From Megasphaera sp. AM44-1BH (lineage in GTDB: Bacteria; Bacillota; Negativicutes; Veillonellales; Megasphaeraceae), in the NCBI RefSeq assembly GCF_003467125.1, contig NZ_QSFA01000005.1, positions 66,959 to 130,958 on the forward strand: a stretch of DNA of 64,000 nucleotides, written 5' to 3'. This document shows, one piece after another, positions 34,170-42,959 of this stretch. Each line of letters starts with the position of its first letter. Within the stretch, counting starts at the first letter, position 1. The position numbers and the translations under genes were made by a program. The notes beneath the pieces are model-generated. The model was not told the DNA's origin and ran no database searches. It saw nothing but the letters and a program-made list of their open reading frames with translations.

Positions 34170-34961
34170 TTACTGATACATATCGGGCCGGCGCAGTTTG
34201 AGGAAAGGCCGTTCTTCTTTGGCTTTGCGGGCCAGGCTCAGGTCGAGGTCGCAGGCGATAAGCCGTTCCTGATCGTCTCCTTTGGCCAGCAGGTTGCCCC
34301 AGGGGTCGATGATGAGGGACTGGCCGGCAAAGTCCATATCGCCTTCTTTGCCGACGCGGTTGCACATGGCGACGAAGGTCTGGTTCTGATAGGCCTGGAC
34401 GCGCATTTCCCATTCAAACATTTCCAGCGGTTCGGCTTTCGTGTTGGCCGTCGGCACGATGACCAGATCGGCGCCCTGGGCGGCACAGGAGCGGATGCTT
34501 TCCGGCAGATGGCGGTCAAAGCAGATGACGATGCCGATTTTGCCAAACTCCGTCGTAAAGACCTGGAAGCCTTCTTCCGACGGCGTATAGTAATCGCATT
34601 CGTAGAACTGGGGCGCCTGGAAAATATGGACCATCTTGGAAATGCCGGCAATGCGGCCCTGGCGGTCGAGGAACAGGTTGGCATCATAGGGCTTTCCCTG
34701 CTGTTTCAGATAGAAATTAGGAGAAATATACATATCGTGCTCCCGGCATTTTGCCTGGATAGCCTGTACTTTCTGGTCCGTATCTTCCATCAGATACCCT
34801 GTGGCATCCTGTTTTTCATACTGGGCAAAAAACGGAGAGAACTGCACTTCCGGGAAAAACAGCAGGTTGCAGCCCGCCGCTTTATCGCAGAAATCTAGTG
34901 TTTTCGCAAAATTTTCGTCCATATCCTTCGACATGGACATCTGAGCCATTCCTAATCGCAT
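34170..34961 (-). CDS. Carbon-nitrogen hydrolase (nitrilase superfamily amidase)
   Basis: A 263-residue nitrilase-fold amidase. The Glu-Lys-Cys triad is present: glutamate in FFPEVQFSPF, lysine in GISKMVHIF, cysteine in IVICFDRHLPES. The AEPLEMFEWEMRVQAYQNQ and GQSLIIDPWGN segments resemble N-carbamoylputrescine amidase/omega-amidase relatives, but substrate is not decidable. On the minus strand GGGGG lies 9 nt before the chosen ATG (MRLGMAQ); an in-frame ATG three codons earlier abuts the RBS. It converges on ilvBN. Confidence 0.9.
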   Translation of the reverse strand: MRLGMAQMSMSKDMDENFAKTLDFCDKAAGCNLLFFPEVQFSPFFAQYEKQDATGYLMEDTDQKVQAIQAKCREHDMYISPNFYLKQQGKPYDANLFLDRQGRIAGISKMVHIFQAPQFYECDYYTPSEEGFQVFTTEFGKIGIVICFDRHLPESIRSCAAQGADLVIVPTANTKAEPLEMFEWEMRVQAYQNQTFVAMCNRVGKEGDMDFAGQSLIIDPWGNLLAKGDDQERLIACDLDLSLARKAKEERPFLKLRRPDMYQ

Positions 34962-35057
34962 GACCTTCATCCCCCTCTGATATACAATAACTGAATTTAA
35001 TTCTAGTATATCATAGAACAGAAGGGAAACATATACCTTTTGAAAGGGCAGAATGGT

Positions 35058-35087
35058 TTGCAGTTTGGAGAACACATAGTATATAAT
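35058..35087 (+). promoter_or_regulatory. Promoter of the cyclophilin gene
   Basis: TTGCAG (35058-35063), 18-bp spacer, TATAAT (35082-35087). Confidence 0.6.
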
Positions 35088-35127
35088 AGAAGAAAAACAA
35101 TAGAACTATTCCAGGAGGATCAGCACT

Positions 35128-35604
35128 ATGGCAGATAAAAAAATGTATGCATTGTTTAAGACCAATCACGGGGACTTCACGGTCGAATTATTTCCCGACA
35201 AAGCTCCGATTACCGTCGCCAATTTCAAGAAACTGGCAGACAGCAAGTTCTATGACGGCACCATATTCCATCGTATCATCGCCGATTTCATGATCCAGGG
35301 CGGCGATCCCCAAGGGACGGGATTTGGCGGTTCCGATGAAATGATTCCCGATGAATTCGGCCCCGGTCTCGATTTCAGTGAACCGGGCGTCCTGGCCATG
35401 GCCAATGCCGGCCCCAATACGGGCAGTTCCCAGTTCTTTGTGACCGTCGTTCCGACACCGTGGCTCCAGAATCACCACTCCATTTTTGGCAAAGTAGTAG
35501 AAAATTATGATGTCGTAGAAGCCATCAGCAAGACGGCGACGGATTTCCGGGATAAACCGCTGGAAGATGTCGTCCTCGACACCATTGAAATCGTTGAAAA
35601 ATAA
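35128..35604 (+). CDS. Cyclophilin-type peptidyl-prolyl cis-trans isomerase
   Basis: A 158-residue cytoplasmic cyclophilin with no signal peptide. Active-site stretches FHRIIADFMIQGGDPQGTGFGG (arginine and phenylalanine of the catalytic cleft), MANAGPNTGSSQFFVT and HHSIFGKVVENYDVV are present. It speeds proline isomerisation in folding. RBS AGGAGGA. The next gene overlaps its 3' end. Confidence 0.95.
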   Translation: MADKKMYALFKTNHGDFTVELFPDKAPITVANFKKLADSKFYDGTIFHRIIADFMIQGGDPQGTGFGGSDEMIPDEFGPGLDFSEPGVLAMANAGPNTGSSQFFVTVVPTPWLQNHHSIFGKVVENYDVVEAISKTATDFRDKPLEDVVLDTIEIVEK

Positions 35605-35881
35605 TCAGACAGACCGGGCCTATTATACCTATGTCGTGCGCTGCGCCGACGGTTCGTACTATACGGGATGGACCTGTGACATCCAGCGCCGGCTGGCCGC
35701 TCACAATGGCCGGGGCGGAGCCCGGTACACCCGCAGCCGCCAGCCCGTGACCCTAGTCTGGAGCCAGGCCTTTGCGTCGCAGCATGCGGCCATGCACTGG
35801 GAATGGGAAATCAAACAATGGCCCCGCGCGAAGAAAATAGACCTGATTCAGACGCAGCAGAGGCTGCCCGAAGAAGAATAG
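35567..35881 (+). CDS. GIY-YIG nuclease-fold protein (YhbQ/UPF0213 family)
   Basis: A small protein of up to 104 residues with the GIY-YIG core: YTYVVRCADGSYYTGWTCDIQRRLAAHN and GGARYTRSRQPVTLVW, ending in the EWEIKQWPRAKKIDLI helix typical of this family. Its role is not established; members resemble the UvrC nuclease domain. The start is uncertain: ATG 35567 lies inside the cyclophilin gene with weak GGAAG upstream, while a TTG nearer 35594 would begin closer to the domain. It leads into the M48 gene 13 bp later. Confidence 0.85.
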   Translation: MSSSTPLKSLKNNQTDRAYYTYVVRCADGSYYTGWTCDIQRRLAAHNGRGGARYTRSRQPVTLVWSQAFASQHAAMHWEWEIKQWPRAKKIDLIQTQQRLPEEE

Positions 35882-35894
35882 GGGATGGATTCGT

Positions 35895-37148
35895 GTGAAA
35901 ACATGGAAAAAATGGATGACTACGCTGGTACTGGGCACGTCCCTGGTGACGCTGCCCGTGGGGATGGCAGCCGCAGCGTCTGCCGTGGAAACGGTGCTCT
36001 ATGGCGCTGCTGCAGCGGCTCTCATCAAGCAGCAGCTGGTCAGGATGGATACGCAGATGCAGCCGCAGATGCTGGCCCAGACACAGGCCAAGACCGGCGT
36101 AGTGGACAATTATGAATATGAAGACCGGCTGGAACGGATTGCTGACAACCTCGTCCGGACGGGCATGATCAAACGCAATTACGATGTTTATGCCAATCCC
36201 AGCAAGGAATTGAATGCCTTTGAAACCGTGGGCGGCGTCATTTCCGTCAATCAGGGCATGATGGATACGCTCAATGACGATGAACTGGCCTTTACCCTGT
36301 GCCATGAAATGCAGCATGGCGAACGACACCATGCCATCAACGGCGTCATGAAGAGCATCGGCGTCTCCGTTGCTGTAGACCTTGCCTTTGGCGGCCATGC
36401 GGAAATGCTCGACGTGCTCCTCGGCGGCATCGTGATCAATTATATCGACAACGAAATGGTGACCATGAACCAGGAAAAAGAAGCCGATGCCTACGGGTTC
36501 GAGGTCATGAAAAATACGCCCTATAATGTGGGCGGTGCCCCGTCGTCGATGCAGTTCGTCTACGAAAAGTACGGCGACCTCTATCAGGAAGGGTTCAAAC
36601 GGGTCATCAATCCCAATAACCACCCCCAGATGACAAAGCGCATTGAAAAGCTGGGCCGCCGCATGACGCGCTGGTCCGGCAATCACGTCCAGGTAGGGGG
36701 CGACATGGTCTACGTCAACGCCCAGCCCGTAGTAAGCCCTGCTCCCTATGGGGATTACTCGCGGCGTCGCCGTGCCTTCCTCGTCGCCGGGAATCTGTCC
36801 CGTGTGACCCATACGATCTACGGGGAAGCCCAGGATGACAAGAAGGTCCAGACGACTCCCGTCGCTTCTGGCAAGATCAAAGGCATGGACCTGACGGGCA
36901 ACGACTGGCAGATCCTGCAGAATGGCAGTGAGATTTCCGTTCAGGGCCAGCACATCATGGATTGTGCTCCCGGCGATGACGGCGCGGCCATTGTCCGCAG
37001 CCTGAACCAGGCATTCCGGGCGAAACCGGCCATGCTCTCTGACAAAGAAATCCAGAAGCTGGACAAGAAATGGAAGAGCCAGTACGGCTACAAGGCGCCG
37101 GCTAAAAAAGATAAGGCCGGAGCACAGAAAACAGAAGATCATTCCTGA
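35895..37148 (+). CDS. Secreted M48-family metallopeptidase
   Basis: A 417-residue protein with a signal peptide (lysine-rich start, hydrophobic run ending near MAAAASA). The zinc motif HEMQH is at residues 137-141 in FTLCHEMQHGERHH, and the third ligand is in NQEKEADAYGFEVM. It resembles the periplasmic M48C peptidases (YggG/BepA/LoiP-like) that look after envelope proteins. The C-terminal third (from about residue 280) has no recognised motif and ends in a lysine/alanine-rich tail. Start is GTG with GGGGA upstream. Confidence 0.9.
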   Translation: MKTWKKWMTTLVLGTSLVTLPVGMAAAASAVETVLYGAAAAALIKQQLVRMDTQMQPQMLAQTQAKTGVVDNYEYEDRLERIADNLVRTGMIKRNYDVYANPSKELNAFETVGGVISVNQGMMDTLNDDELAFTLCHEMQHGERHHAINGVMKSIGVSVAVDLAFGGHAEMLDVLLGGIVINYIDNEMVTMNQEKEADAYGFEVMKNTPYNVGGAPSSMQFVYEKYGDLYQEGFKRVINPNNHPQMTKRIEKLGRRMTRWSGNHVQVGGDMVYVNAQPVVSPAPYGDYSRRRRAFLVAGNLSRVTHTIYGEAQDDKKVQTTPVASGKIKGMDLTGNDWQILQNGSEISVQGQHIMDCAPGDDGAAIVRSLNQAFRAKPAMLSDKEIQKLDKKWKSQYGYKAPAKKDKAGAQKTEDHS

Positions 37149-37173
37149 AAGGGGATATGTATAAATTGTTTTA

Positions 37174-37205
37174 AGGGACGCTGCACGATGCGGCGCCTCT
37201 TTTTC
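37174..37205 (+). terminator. Terminator of the cyclophilin-M48 run
   Basis: Stem CGCTGCA/TGCGGCG extended by AGG/CCT, followed by a five-T tract. Confidence 0.65.
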
Positions 37206-37222
37206 TCTCTGTGTGCACCGTA

Positions 37223-37251
37223 TTGTATGATGTCTGTAAATAGTATATAAT
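37223..37251 (+). promoter_or_regulatory. Promoter of the SGNH-ABC operon
   Basis: TTGTAT (37223-37228), 17-bp spacer, TATAAT (37246-37251). Confidence 0.65.
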
Positions 37252-37292
37252 AAGTAATGATTCGCGATTTCATTAGAAAGGGAGGCGGGATG

Positions 37293-38702
37293 ATGCGCCA
37301 TAAAAGTATGCTGATTTTACTGTTACTCTTATCATTTACCCTGGGCTATGGTGTCCTGGCTACGACGGCGCGGCAGAATGCCCATCACGGGCCCATCGTG
37401 TCCCCGCCTCTGGAAAAAGCACAGAAGCTGTATGTCTCCCACAGTGCCGGGGAAGATTTGGAAAAGCCTCTCCTCCTGCGTCATTATTCTGAAGCAGCGC
37501 CGGCTCCGGTCCATCCTATCCTGCGCTGGACCCGCGTAGATGGAGCCGTCATGTACGACGTCCAGGTCCTGCGCCAGCTGGAAGCGGATGAAAAGACGGG
37601 GGACATTGCCTACGAACCGGTCATGCCGGAGCAGCGGGCTTATACGAACGGCATCGAACTGGCCCTGCCGGACGATTTCCAGGATGACTGTTTCTATTAC
37701 CGCGTCTATGGGCTCGATATGGAAGGCCACCGGGTCAGCGACTATTCGGCGATAGAAAAAGTGCCCCTGGACCGCATGTCTCCCTTCGTGGAAAAGCCGG
37801 AGCTGTTGTCCTCGTATAATACGGGAAAAGGGACGGTCCTGCTCTATCCCGTCTACGACTGGCTCCCTGTACCCGGGGCCAGCCAGTATGAAGTGGAAAT
37901 ACTGGACGCGGCGCCGGAAAATCCCGGAGGCGTAGAAGCGTCACAGCACCGCATCGACGTGTACCGGACCGAGGCGGCCCAGAAGTACGATCCCCGGCCG
38001 CGGTATGGGAATCATCCCTTTTACTGGCGTGTCCGGGCCCTGGATGAACAGGGCGGTCCCGTCGGTGTCTGGTCCGATGCCCAGCCGTTTTTGACCGACC
38101 CCGATACGCCCTATGAAGCAGCGGCCCTGGGTGACAGCATCAGTCACGGTGGAGGCAGCATTTCCTATTCGCCGACCGATTGGGATTTCAGTTATCTGTC
38201 CTATCTCGATTTTTCTGTGGTCAATCTGGCTCAGAGCGGCGATACGAGCACCATGACCAAAGACCGGTTTGAAGCCGATGTCCTGCCCTTCAGGCCGAAA
38301 TACCTCCTGATCCTCATGGGATCGAACAGCCTGCGCAACGGTCTGGGCGCTGACGTCGTCATTTCCGATATGGAAGAGGTGCGCAAAAAATCCCTGGAGC
38401 ACGGCATCCGCCCCGTATTCCTGACAGTGCCGCCAGTCAATCCCGACAATATCAAACAGACTTTTGACGATGAAACGGCTTCCGACTGGCAGTGGCAGAT
38501 TGGCCGCGTCAACCGTTATGTCCGTTCCCGGGTCCACATCGATATTACGCCGGGAATGTACGATAATGAGGGGCGTCTGCGGACGGAACTGGCCCTCGAC
38601 GGCCTCCATCTGGACCCTTCGGGAAAGAAGCTCATGGCGCAGGCCATCAACGCGGCCTGGCCGGATATCGAAGCCCTTCCGGACAGCGCCTGGGATGAAT
38701 AG
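37293..38702 (+). CDS. Membrane-anchored SGNH/GDSL hydrolase with N-terminal fibronectin-like region
   Basis: About 469 residues. An N-terminal hydrophobic segment (MLILLLLLSFTLGYG) acts as signal or anchor. Residues about 50-280 look like two beta-sandwich modules with repeated VMYDVQVL/SQYEVEIL and FYYRVYG/FYWRVRA patterns, typical of fibronectin-III-like domains. The C-terminal catalytic domain has block I ALGDSISHG, block III ILMGSNSLRNG, and block V DGLHLDPSG. Such enzymes deacylate envelope glycans or lipids. GGGAGG lies 7 nt before the ATG. It is followed by the ABC transporter with a gap of 15 bp. Confidence 0.85.
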   Translation: MRHKSMLILLLLLSFTLGYGVLATTARQNAHHGPIVSPPLEKAQKLYVSHSAGEDLEKPLLLRHYSEAAPAPVHPILRWTRVDGAVMYDVQVLRQLEADEKTGDIAYEPVMPEQRAYTNGIELALPDDFQDDCFYYRVYGLDMEGHRVSDYSAIEKVPLDRMSPFVEKPELLSSYNTGKGTVLLYPVYDWLPVPGASQYEVEILDAAPENPGGVEASQHRIDVYRTEAAQKYDPRPRYGNHPFYWRVRALDEQGGPVGVWSDAQPFLTDPDTPYEAAALGDSISHGGGSISYSPTDWDFSYLSYLDFSVVNLAQSGDTSTMTKDRFEADVLPFRPKYLLILMGSNSLRNGLGADVVISDMEEVRKKSLEHGIRPVFLTVPPVNPDNIKQTFDDETASDWQWQIGRVNRYVRSRVHIDITPGMYDNEGRLRTELALDGLHLDPSGKKLMAQAINAAWPDIEALPDSAWDE

Positions 38703-38717
38703 AAATCAGGTAATGCC

Positions 38718-39488
38718 ATGAAACGAATACTAACGAAAATACTGACAATCGGTGCCCTGCCACTGCTTCTGGGCATATGCTGGCAGCTGGGAAGCACGTG
38801 GCACTGGTGGGGGTCGTATATCGTCCCGCCGCCGGAACGGGTGTGGACCAGCTGGCTGCAGCTGGCCTCTTCCGGACAGCTGGCCCGTCATGTCGGGGCC
38901 AGTCTGATGCGGGTCCTTACGGGATTTGCCATTGCATCGGCACTGGCCCTGCCCGGCGGCATATGGCTGGGCCTGCACCCGGCGGCCCGCCGCGTCTGTC
39001 ATTCCCTCCTGGAATTTCTGCGGAACGTGCCGCCCCTGGCCCTGCTGCCCATGCTCATCCTGTGGTTCGGCATCGGCGAGGCCAGCAAAATCATCATCGT
39101 CGTCCTGGCGACATTTTTCCCCATATTCCTCAATACCCTCGATGGCATGTCCCATCCCGATGAACAGCTGCTGGAAATGGGCCGCGTCTATGGCTTGTCT
39201 TCCCGGGCCATTTTCTGGCATATCCGCCTTCCCCAGGCCCTTCCGGCCATGTACACGGGACTGCGCATCGGCCTGGGATACAGCTGGCGGTCCCTCATCG
39301 GGGCGGAAATGATTGCCGCCGCGGCAGGACTGGGGTATCTCATCCTCGACGGGGAAGAAATGGCTCGTCCCGACATCGTGCTGGCCGGTATCCTGACTCT
39401 GGGCATCCTGGGAATCGCCGCCGATGCATTCATGAGATTCCTGGGCCGGCGCTATCTCTGGACAGAAAGGAAATGGCATCATGAGTGA
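38718..39488 (+). CDS. ABC transporter permease, sulfonate/nitrate/taurine type
   Basis: A 256-residue permease of the SsuC/TauC/NrtB class with six helices. The EAA loop reads EMGRVYGLSSRAIFWHIRLPQALPAMYTGLRIGLGYSW. The pathway begins with LEFLRNVPPLALLPMLILWFGIGE, conserved in this class. Overlaps the ATPase gene by 8 bp. The operon order permease-ATPase-binding protein is typical for uptake of sulfonates or related anions. Confidence 0.92.
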   Translation: MKRILTKILTIGALPLLLGICWQLGSTWHWWGSYIVPPPERVWTSWLQLASSGQLARHVGASLMRVLTGFAIASALALPGGIWLGLHPAARRVCHSLLEFLRNVPPLALLPMLILWFGIGEASKIIIVVLATFFPIFLNTLDGMSHPDEQLLEMGRVYGLSSRAIFWHIRLPQALPAMYTGLRIGLGYSWRSLIGAEMIAAAAGLGYLILDGEEMARPDIVLAGILTLGILGIAADAFMRFLGRRYLWTERKWHHE

Positions 39489-40209
39489 TATCCGCATAGA
39501 GAACCTGTCCCGGTTCTATACCCTGCCCGATGGGAAACGGGTCGCCGCCCTGCACGATTGCAGCCTGTCTGTACGGGACGGCTCGTTTACGGTCATCGTA
39601 GGAAAGAGCGGCTGCGGCAAGACGACGCTCCTGCGCCTGCTGGCCAGGCTGGAACAACCCGATGAAGGGATCCTCGATTTCGGCGGGCCTCGTCCCCGGA
39701 CAGGGGTCATGTTCCAGACGCCGCGCCTGCTTCCCTGGCTGACCGTAGAAGAAAACGTATGCATCTGGCAGCATGGCATGGGCGGATCGGAAGAACTGGC
39801 CGGGCAGTATCTGAAAGATTTCGGCCTCGACTCATTCCGCCAAGCCTATCCGGATCAGCTGTCAGGCGGCATGGCCCAGCGGGCCGCCCTGGTGCGTACC
39901 CTGTCGTGCCGGCCACGGCTGCTGCTCATGGATGAACCCTTTGCGGCCCTGGACTATTTTACCCGGGAAAAACTGCAGGACGAGCTCATGGACCAGTATG
40001 TACGGCAGCCCATGACTATCGTATTCATCACTCATGACCTCGATGAAGCGGTCCGGCTGGGACAGGACATCCTGGTCATGCACAAGGGATGCTGTGGCAG
40101 CCGTGTGAGAAACGACGAAGGATATCCCCGGCCGTCTGTTGCCGGACGGCTGGCAATGAAAACAGACATTTTGCATATTCTTAATGAAGAAAAGGAGAAT
40201 CGTATATGA
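39481..40209 (+). CDS. ABC transporter ATP-binding protein, sulfonate/nitrate/taurine type
   Basis: A 242-residue ATPase with Walker A GKSGCGKTTLL, Q-loop MFQTPRLLPWLTVEEN, signature LSGGMAQRAAL, Walker B LLLMDEPFAALD and the switch histidine in ITHDLDEAVRL. Length and the RLLPWLTV motif fit SsuB/TauB. Overlaps both neighbours. Confidence 0.94.
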   Translation: MSDIRIENLSRFYTLPDGKRVAALHDCSLSVRDGSFTVIVGKSGCGKTTLLRLLARLEQPDEGILDFGGPRPRTGVMFQTPRLLPWLTVEENVCIWQHGMGGSEELAGQYLKDFGLDSFRQAYPDQLSGGMAQRAALVRTLSCRPRLLLMDEPFAALDYFTREKLQDELMDQYVRQPMTIVFITHDLDEAVRLGQDILVMHKGCCGSRVRNDEGYPRPSVAGRLAMKTDILHILNEEKENRI

Positions 40210-41183
40210 AACGAAGCGTAAAACTCGTACTGGCAGGCCTGGCCGTCGTCATGGCCGTAGCAGGTCTTGCCGGATGTGGACAGGACAAGGCCGGCGGGAC
40301 GGCAAAGAAACCGGAAACGATCAACATGACCTATGTCAAATCCCCCCTCAATATTCCCTCCATTATAGAAAAGAAAGATCAGGTATTTGAAAAGGCATTC
40401 AAGGATGACGGCATTTCCATCACCTATTCGGATCTCGATGCCGGCCCGAAACAGACAGAAGCCCTGGCTGCCGGCAAAATCGACGTCTGCCATGCCCTGG
40501 GCGGGACCAGTGCTATCCTGGCCAAGGCCAACGGCATCGACCTGACCGTTGTCGGCGTCTACAGCCGGGCACCGGAAGCGTTCATGATCATGACCAAAGA
40601 CCCATCCATCCAGTCGGTCAAAGACCTGAAAGGCAAGAAAATTGCCGGGCCGAAAGGCACCATCCTGCACCAGCTGCTCCTGGCGGCACTGGCCAAAGAA
40701 GGGATGAGCGCCGATGACGTCCAGTTCGTATCCATGGGCATTCCTCAGGCAGCGGCGGCCCTCAGCGGCGGCAGTGCTGATGCGGCACTGCTGGCAGGAC
40801 CGGCGACACTGAAAATGAAAAATGACGGTGCACGCACCCTGACGACGGGCAAGGGCCTCCTCGATGCCACCATCGTCATAGCCATGCGCAGCGATTTCAT
40901 CAAACAGTATCCCGATACAGCAAAGAAATTCATGCAGACCCATGAAAAAGTCGTCAAAGACTACCTGGCAGACCCGCAGAAATACTACGGCACAGCCGCC
41001 GCAGAAACAGGCCTTACGGAAGACCAGGTACAGGCCATGGCTGGATGGTACGATTTCAACCCGGCCATCACCGATGCCGATATAGAAGACCTCGTAAAGA
41101 CACAGGACTTCCTCATCGAAACAGGCATGCTGGAAAAAGACCGCAAGATAGACATCAAAGCGCTCTGCCAGCCCGTTGAATAA
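40206..41183 (+). CDS. ABC transporter substrate-binding lipoprotein (NMT1/SsuA-like)
   Basis: A 325-residue lipoprotein with lipobox LAGC (lipidated cysteine at residue 24) and a periplasmic-binding fold: INMTYVKSPLNIPSIIEK, GKIDVCHALGGTSAIL, LKGKKIAGPKGTILHQLLLAAL, SADAALLAGPA. Family members bind sulfonates, taurine, nitrate or thiamine precursors. With cysK and its cysteine T-box 2 kb away, an organosulfur substrate is attractive but unproved. A 22-bp terminator follows. Confidence 0.9.
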   Translation: MKRSVKLVLAGLAVVMAVAGLAGCGQDKAGGTAKKPETINMTYVKSPLNIPSIIEKKDQVFEKAFKDDGISITYSDLDAGPKQTEALAAGKIDVCHALGGTSAILAKANGIDLTVVGVYSRAPEAFMIMTKDPSIQSVKDLKGKKIAGPKGTILHQLLLAALAKEGMSADDVQFVSMGIPQAAAALSGGSADAALLAGPATLKMKNDGARTLTTGKGLLDATIVIAMRSDFIKQYPDTAKKFMQTHEKVVKDYLADPQKYYGTAAAETGLTEDQVQAMAGWYDFNPAITDADIEDLVKTQDFLIETGMLEKDRKIDIKALCQPVE

Positions 41184-41195
41184 AGAGATATATAC

Positions 41196-41250
41196 AAAAA
41201 GGGGCTGTAACAAAATGGGTTAAAAGCTCATTTTGTTACAGCCCCTTTTT
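41196..41250 (+). terminator. Very long perfect terminator hairpin
   Basis: A 22-bp perfect stem (41196-41217 with 41229-41250) with A5 on one side and T5 on the other, so it can work in both directions. Confidence 0.92.
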
Positions 41251-41343
41251 CTATGTCTATAATACGGAAAACAATCAGGTTCGTCAATATCCTCGTCAAG
41301 GTAAAGGGCTCCCTTTCTTTATCGTGCAGCCATTTCATTTCTA

Positions 41344-41352
41344 TGGTATAAT
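41344..41352 (+). promoter_or_regulatory. Extended -10 promoter for the PD-(D/E)xK-like gene
   Basis: TGG followed by TATAAT (41347-41352), about 78 bp before the chosen start. Confidence 0.5.
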
Positions 41353-41429
41353 GCATACATAGCATGCACGTTATGAAAATAATTCAGACAGATGTGCTGA
41401 GGTGGTGCATCTGTGATGGGAGTGTATCC

Positions 41430-42509
41430 ATGGAAAAGGAAAAGATGGCAAAACTGGCCGGCGGCGTTGTCGTAGGTGCCGCAAAGGGCAGTGTGGGCAT
41501 GGTGCGCAATGTCCGGGGACTGACGTACCGGCAGCGGGATTTTGACGCGCTCATCGCCAGGCTGCGCGACCAGTCTCTGGAATATCAGGATATCCAGCAT
41601 TTGATAGCGAAAAGCCAGCTGCAGGGGGAAACGAAGCGGGATATGATCCTCGATTCGATTGGCCTTAGCCTGCCGAATTTCTGGCAGCGCCTGCTGGGCT
41701 GGAAAATCCCCGATGACCTGCAGCAGGCCTATGAGCTGGCCTATCCCGACAAGGCGGCAGATATGGATTTCCGCAGTGCCATAGAAGGAATGGATGAAGA
41801 CCAGCTCGATGGATTTGTAAACGGGCTGAAGGGAAAGTTATTTGAAATACGCTATACGGACTATCTGAACGACGGCCATCTGCCAGCCGGGTGTCATGCT
41901 GAAATGGCCCAGTCGGCGACGCAGCCCGGGTGGGATATTGCGATTTATAATAGCGATGGCAGTATCAATGACGTACTGCAGCTCAAAGCGACAGAATCGG
42001 CCCAGTACATAGAAAATGCCTTTGAACGGTATCCCCATATCGATATTGTCTCTACAGATGAAGTCTACAGCCAGGTGACCATGGGGGATATGTCGGCACA
42101 TCTGATCAACAGTGGCATTTCCAATGAAGAACTGTCCCAGTATGTGCTGGAACACGTCGATGCGGCAGAGGCAGTGCAGAGCGACAGCCTGTTCCCGTCG
42201 CTGATCCCCTATATCCTCATTGCCTATTCCGTGTCCCGGAAAGCGGACTTATCCGACTACCGGAAAGGAAACGAATTTGGACGCCGGTCCGTCCTTTCCT
42301 ACGTGTGCCATGCCCTGGGCGTCACGGCGGCGGTCTTTACCCACACATGGTGGCTGGCCCCGGTCACGTCGGTATCACTGCGCCTGGCCAACCATTACGG
42401 AGAAAAACGGGCCCTGGCGTATCAGTCGCTGAAACGGGCGGTCAATACAAATGAGACCGTGCTCAAGCGGTACAGGGATTATAAAAAGAGGATATTGATA
42501 GATTGGTAA
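41430..42509 (+). CDS. Uncharacterised protein with possible PD-(D/E)xK nuclease core and C-terminal hydrophobic segment
   Basis: A 359-residue protein I cannot assign to a named family. The N-terminus is glycine/valine-rich (LAGGVVVGAAKGSVG), followed by a helical region. A central stretch is reminiscent of a restriction-endonuclease fold: E139 in KLFEIRYTDYL, D169 in QPGWDIAIYNSDG, and Q184-x-K186 in DVLQLKATES, spaced as in PD-(D/E)xK enzymes with a QxK variant. It continues with RYPHIDIVSTDEV. Near residues 275-330 is a hydrophobic hairpin-like segment (ALGVTAAVFTHTWWLAPVTSVSL). GGGAG is 7 nt upstream of the ATG. It stands alone with its own promoter and is followed by repeat DNA. Confidence 0.7.
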   Translation: MEKEKMAKLAGGVVVGAAKGSVGMVRNVRGLTYRQRDFDALIARLRDQSLEYQDIQHLIAKSQLQGETKRDMILDSIGLSLPNFWQRLLGWKIPDDLQQAYELAYPDKAADMDFRSAIEGMDEDQLDGFVNGLKGKLFEIRYTDYLNDGHLPAGCHAEMAQSATQPGWDIAIYNSDGSINDVLQLKATESAQYIENAFERYPHIDIVSTDEVYSQVTMGDMSAHLINSGISNEELSQYVLEHVDAAEAVQSDSLFPSLIPYILIAYSVSRKADLSDYRKGNEFGRRSVLSYVCHALGVTAAVFTHTWWLAPVTSVSLRLANHYGEKRALAYQSLKRAVNTNETVLKRYRDYKKRILIDW

Positions 42510-42511
42510 TC

Positions 42512-42890
42512 GGACCCACGGCCGGGGCCTTATTCCCCCTGCCTCGCCCGGTATGGCGCCATCTGCTTCGTTGTCATCAGTCACCATAGCCCCGCTATGG
42601 CTCCTTCTTCCGCCTCGCATCTGGCACCATCCCGGGCGATTCAGGATGGAAACCGTCCCCGGTCGTGGGTCCTGTATGCTGATTTTTGAGAAAAGAGCCG
42701 GTTCATCAAACTGGTTTCTTCATCAAACTCCAAACTCCAAACTTCAAACTATCCCTTCCCGTCCCCGGTCGTGGGTCCTTTGTTGCTAAGTTTATATAGA
42801 AAAGCCGGTTCGACGAACCGGTTTCTTCATCAAACATCAAACTCCAAACTCCGAACTTCAAACTCCAAACTATCTCTTCCCGTATATGGA
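42512..42890. repeat. Composite intergenic repeat, copy R1
   Basis: Module P (42512-42672, 161 bp) begins GGACCCACGGCCGGGG and ends in the inverted sequence CCCCGGTCGTGGGTCC, with an internal CCATAGC/GCTATGG hairpin. It is followed by two blocks with a CCGGTT-type hairpin (second at 42802-42823) and an array of the 7-bp unit CAAACTN (42723-42750 and 42829-42871), separated by another end sequence CCCCGGTCGTGGGTCC. It lies between two convergent genes. Confidence 0.85.
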
Positions 42891-42959
42891 AAATGGGCTG
42901 TCCCGGGTGTTGCTTCCTGGGACAGCCCATTTTCTGGGAGTAGAGTATATGAGGTGGTT

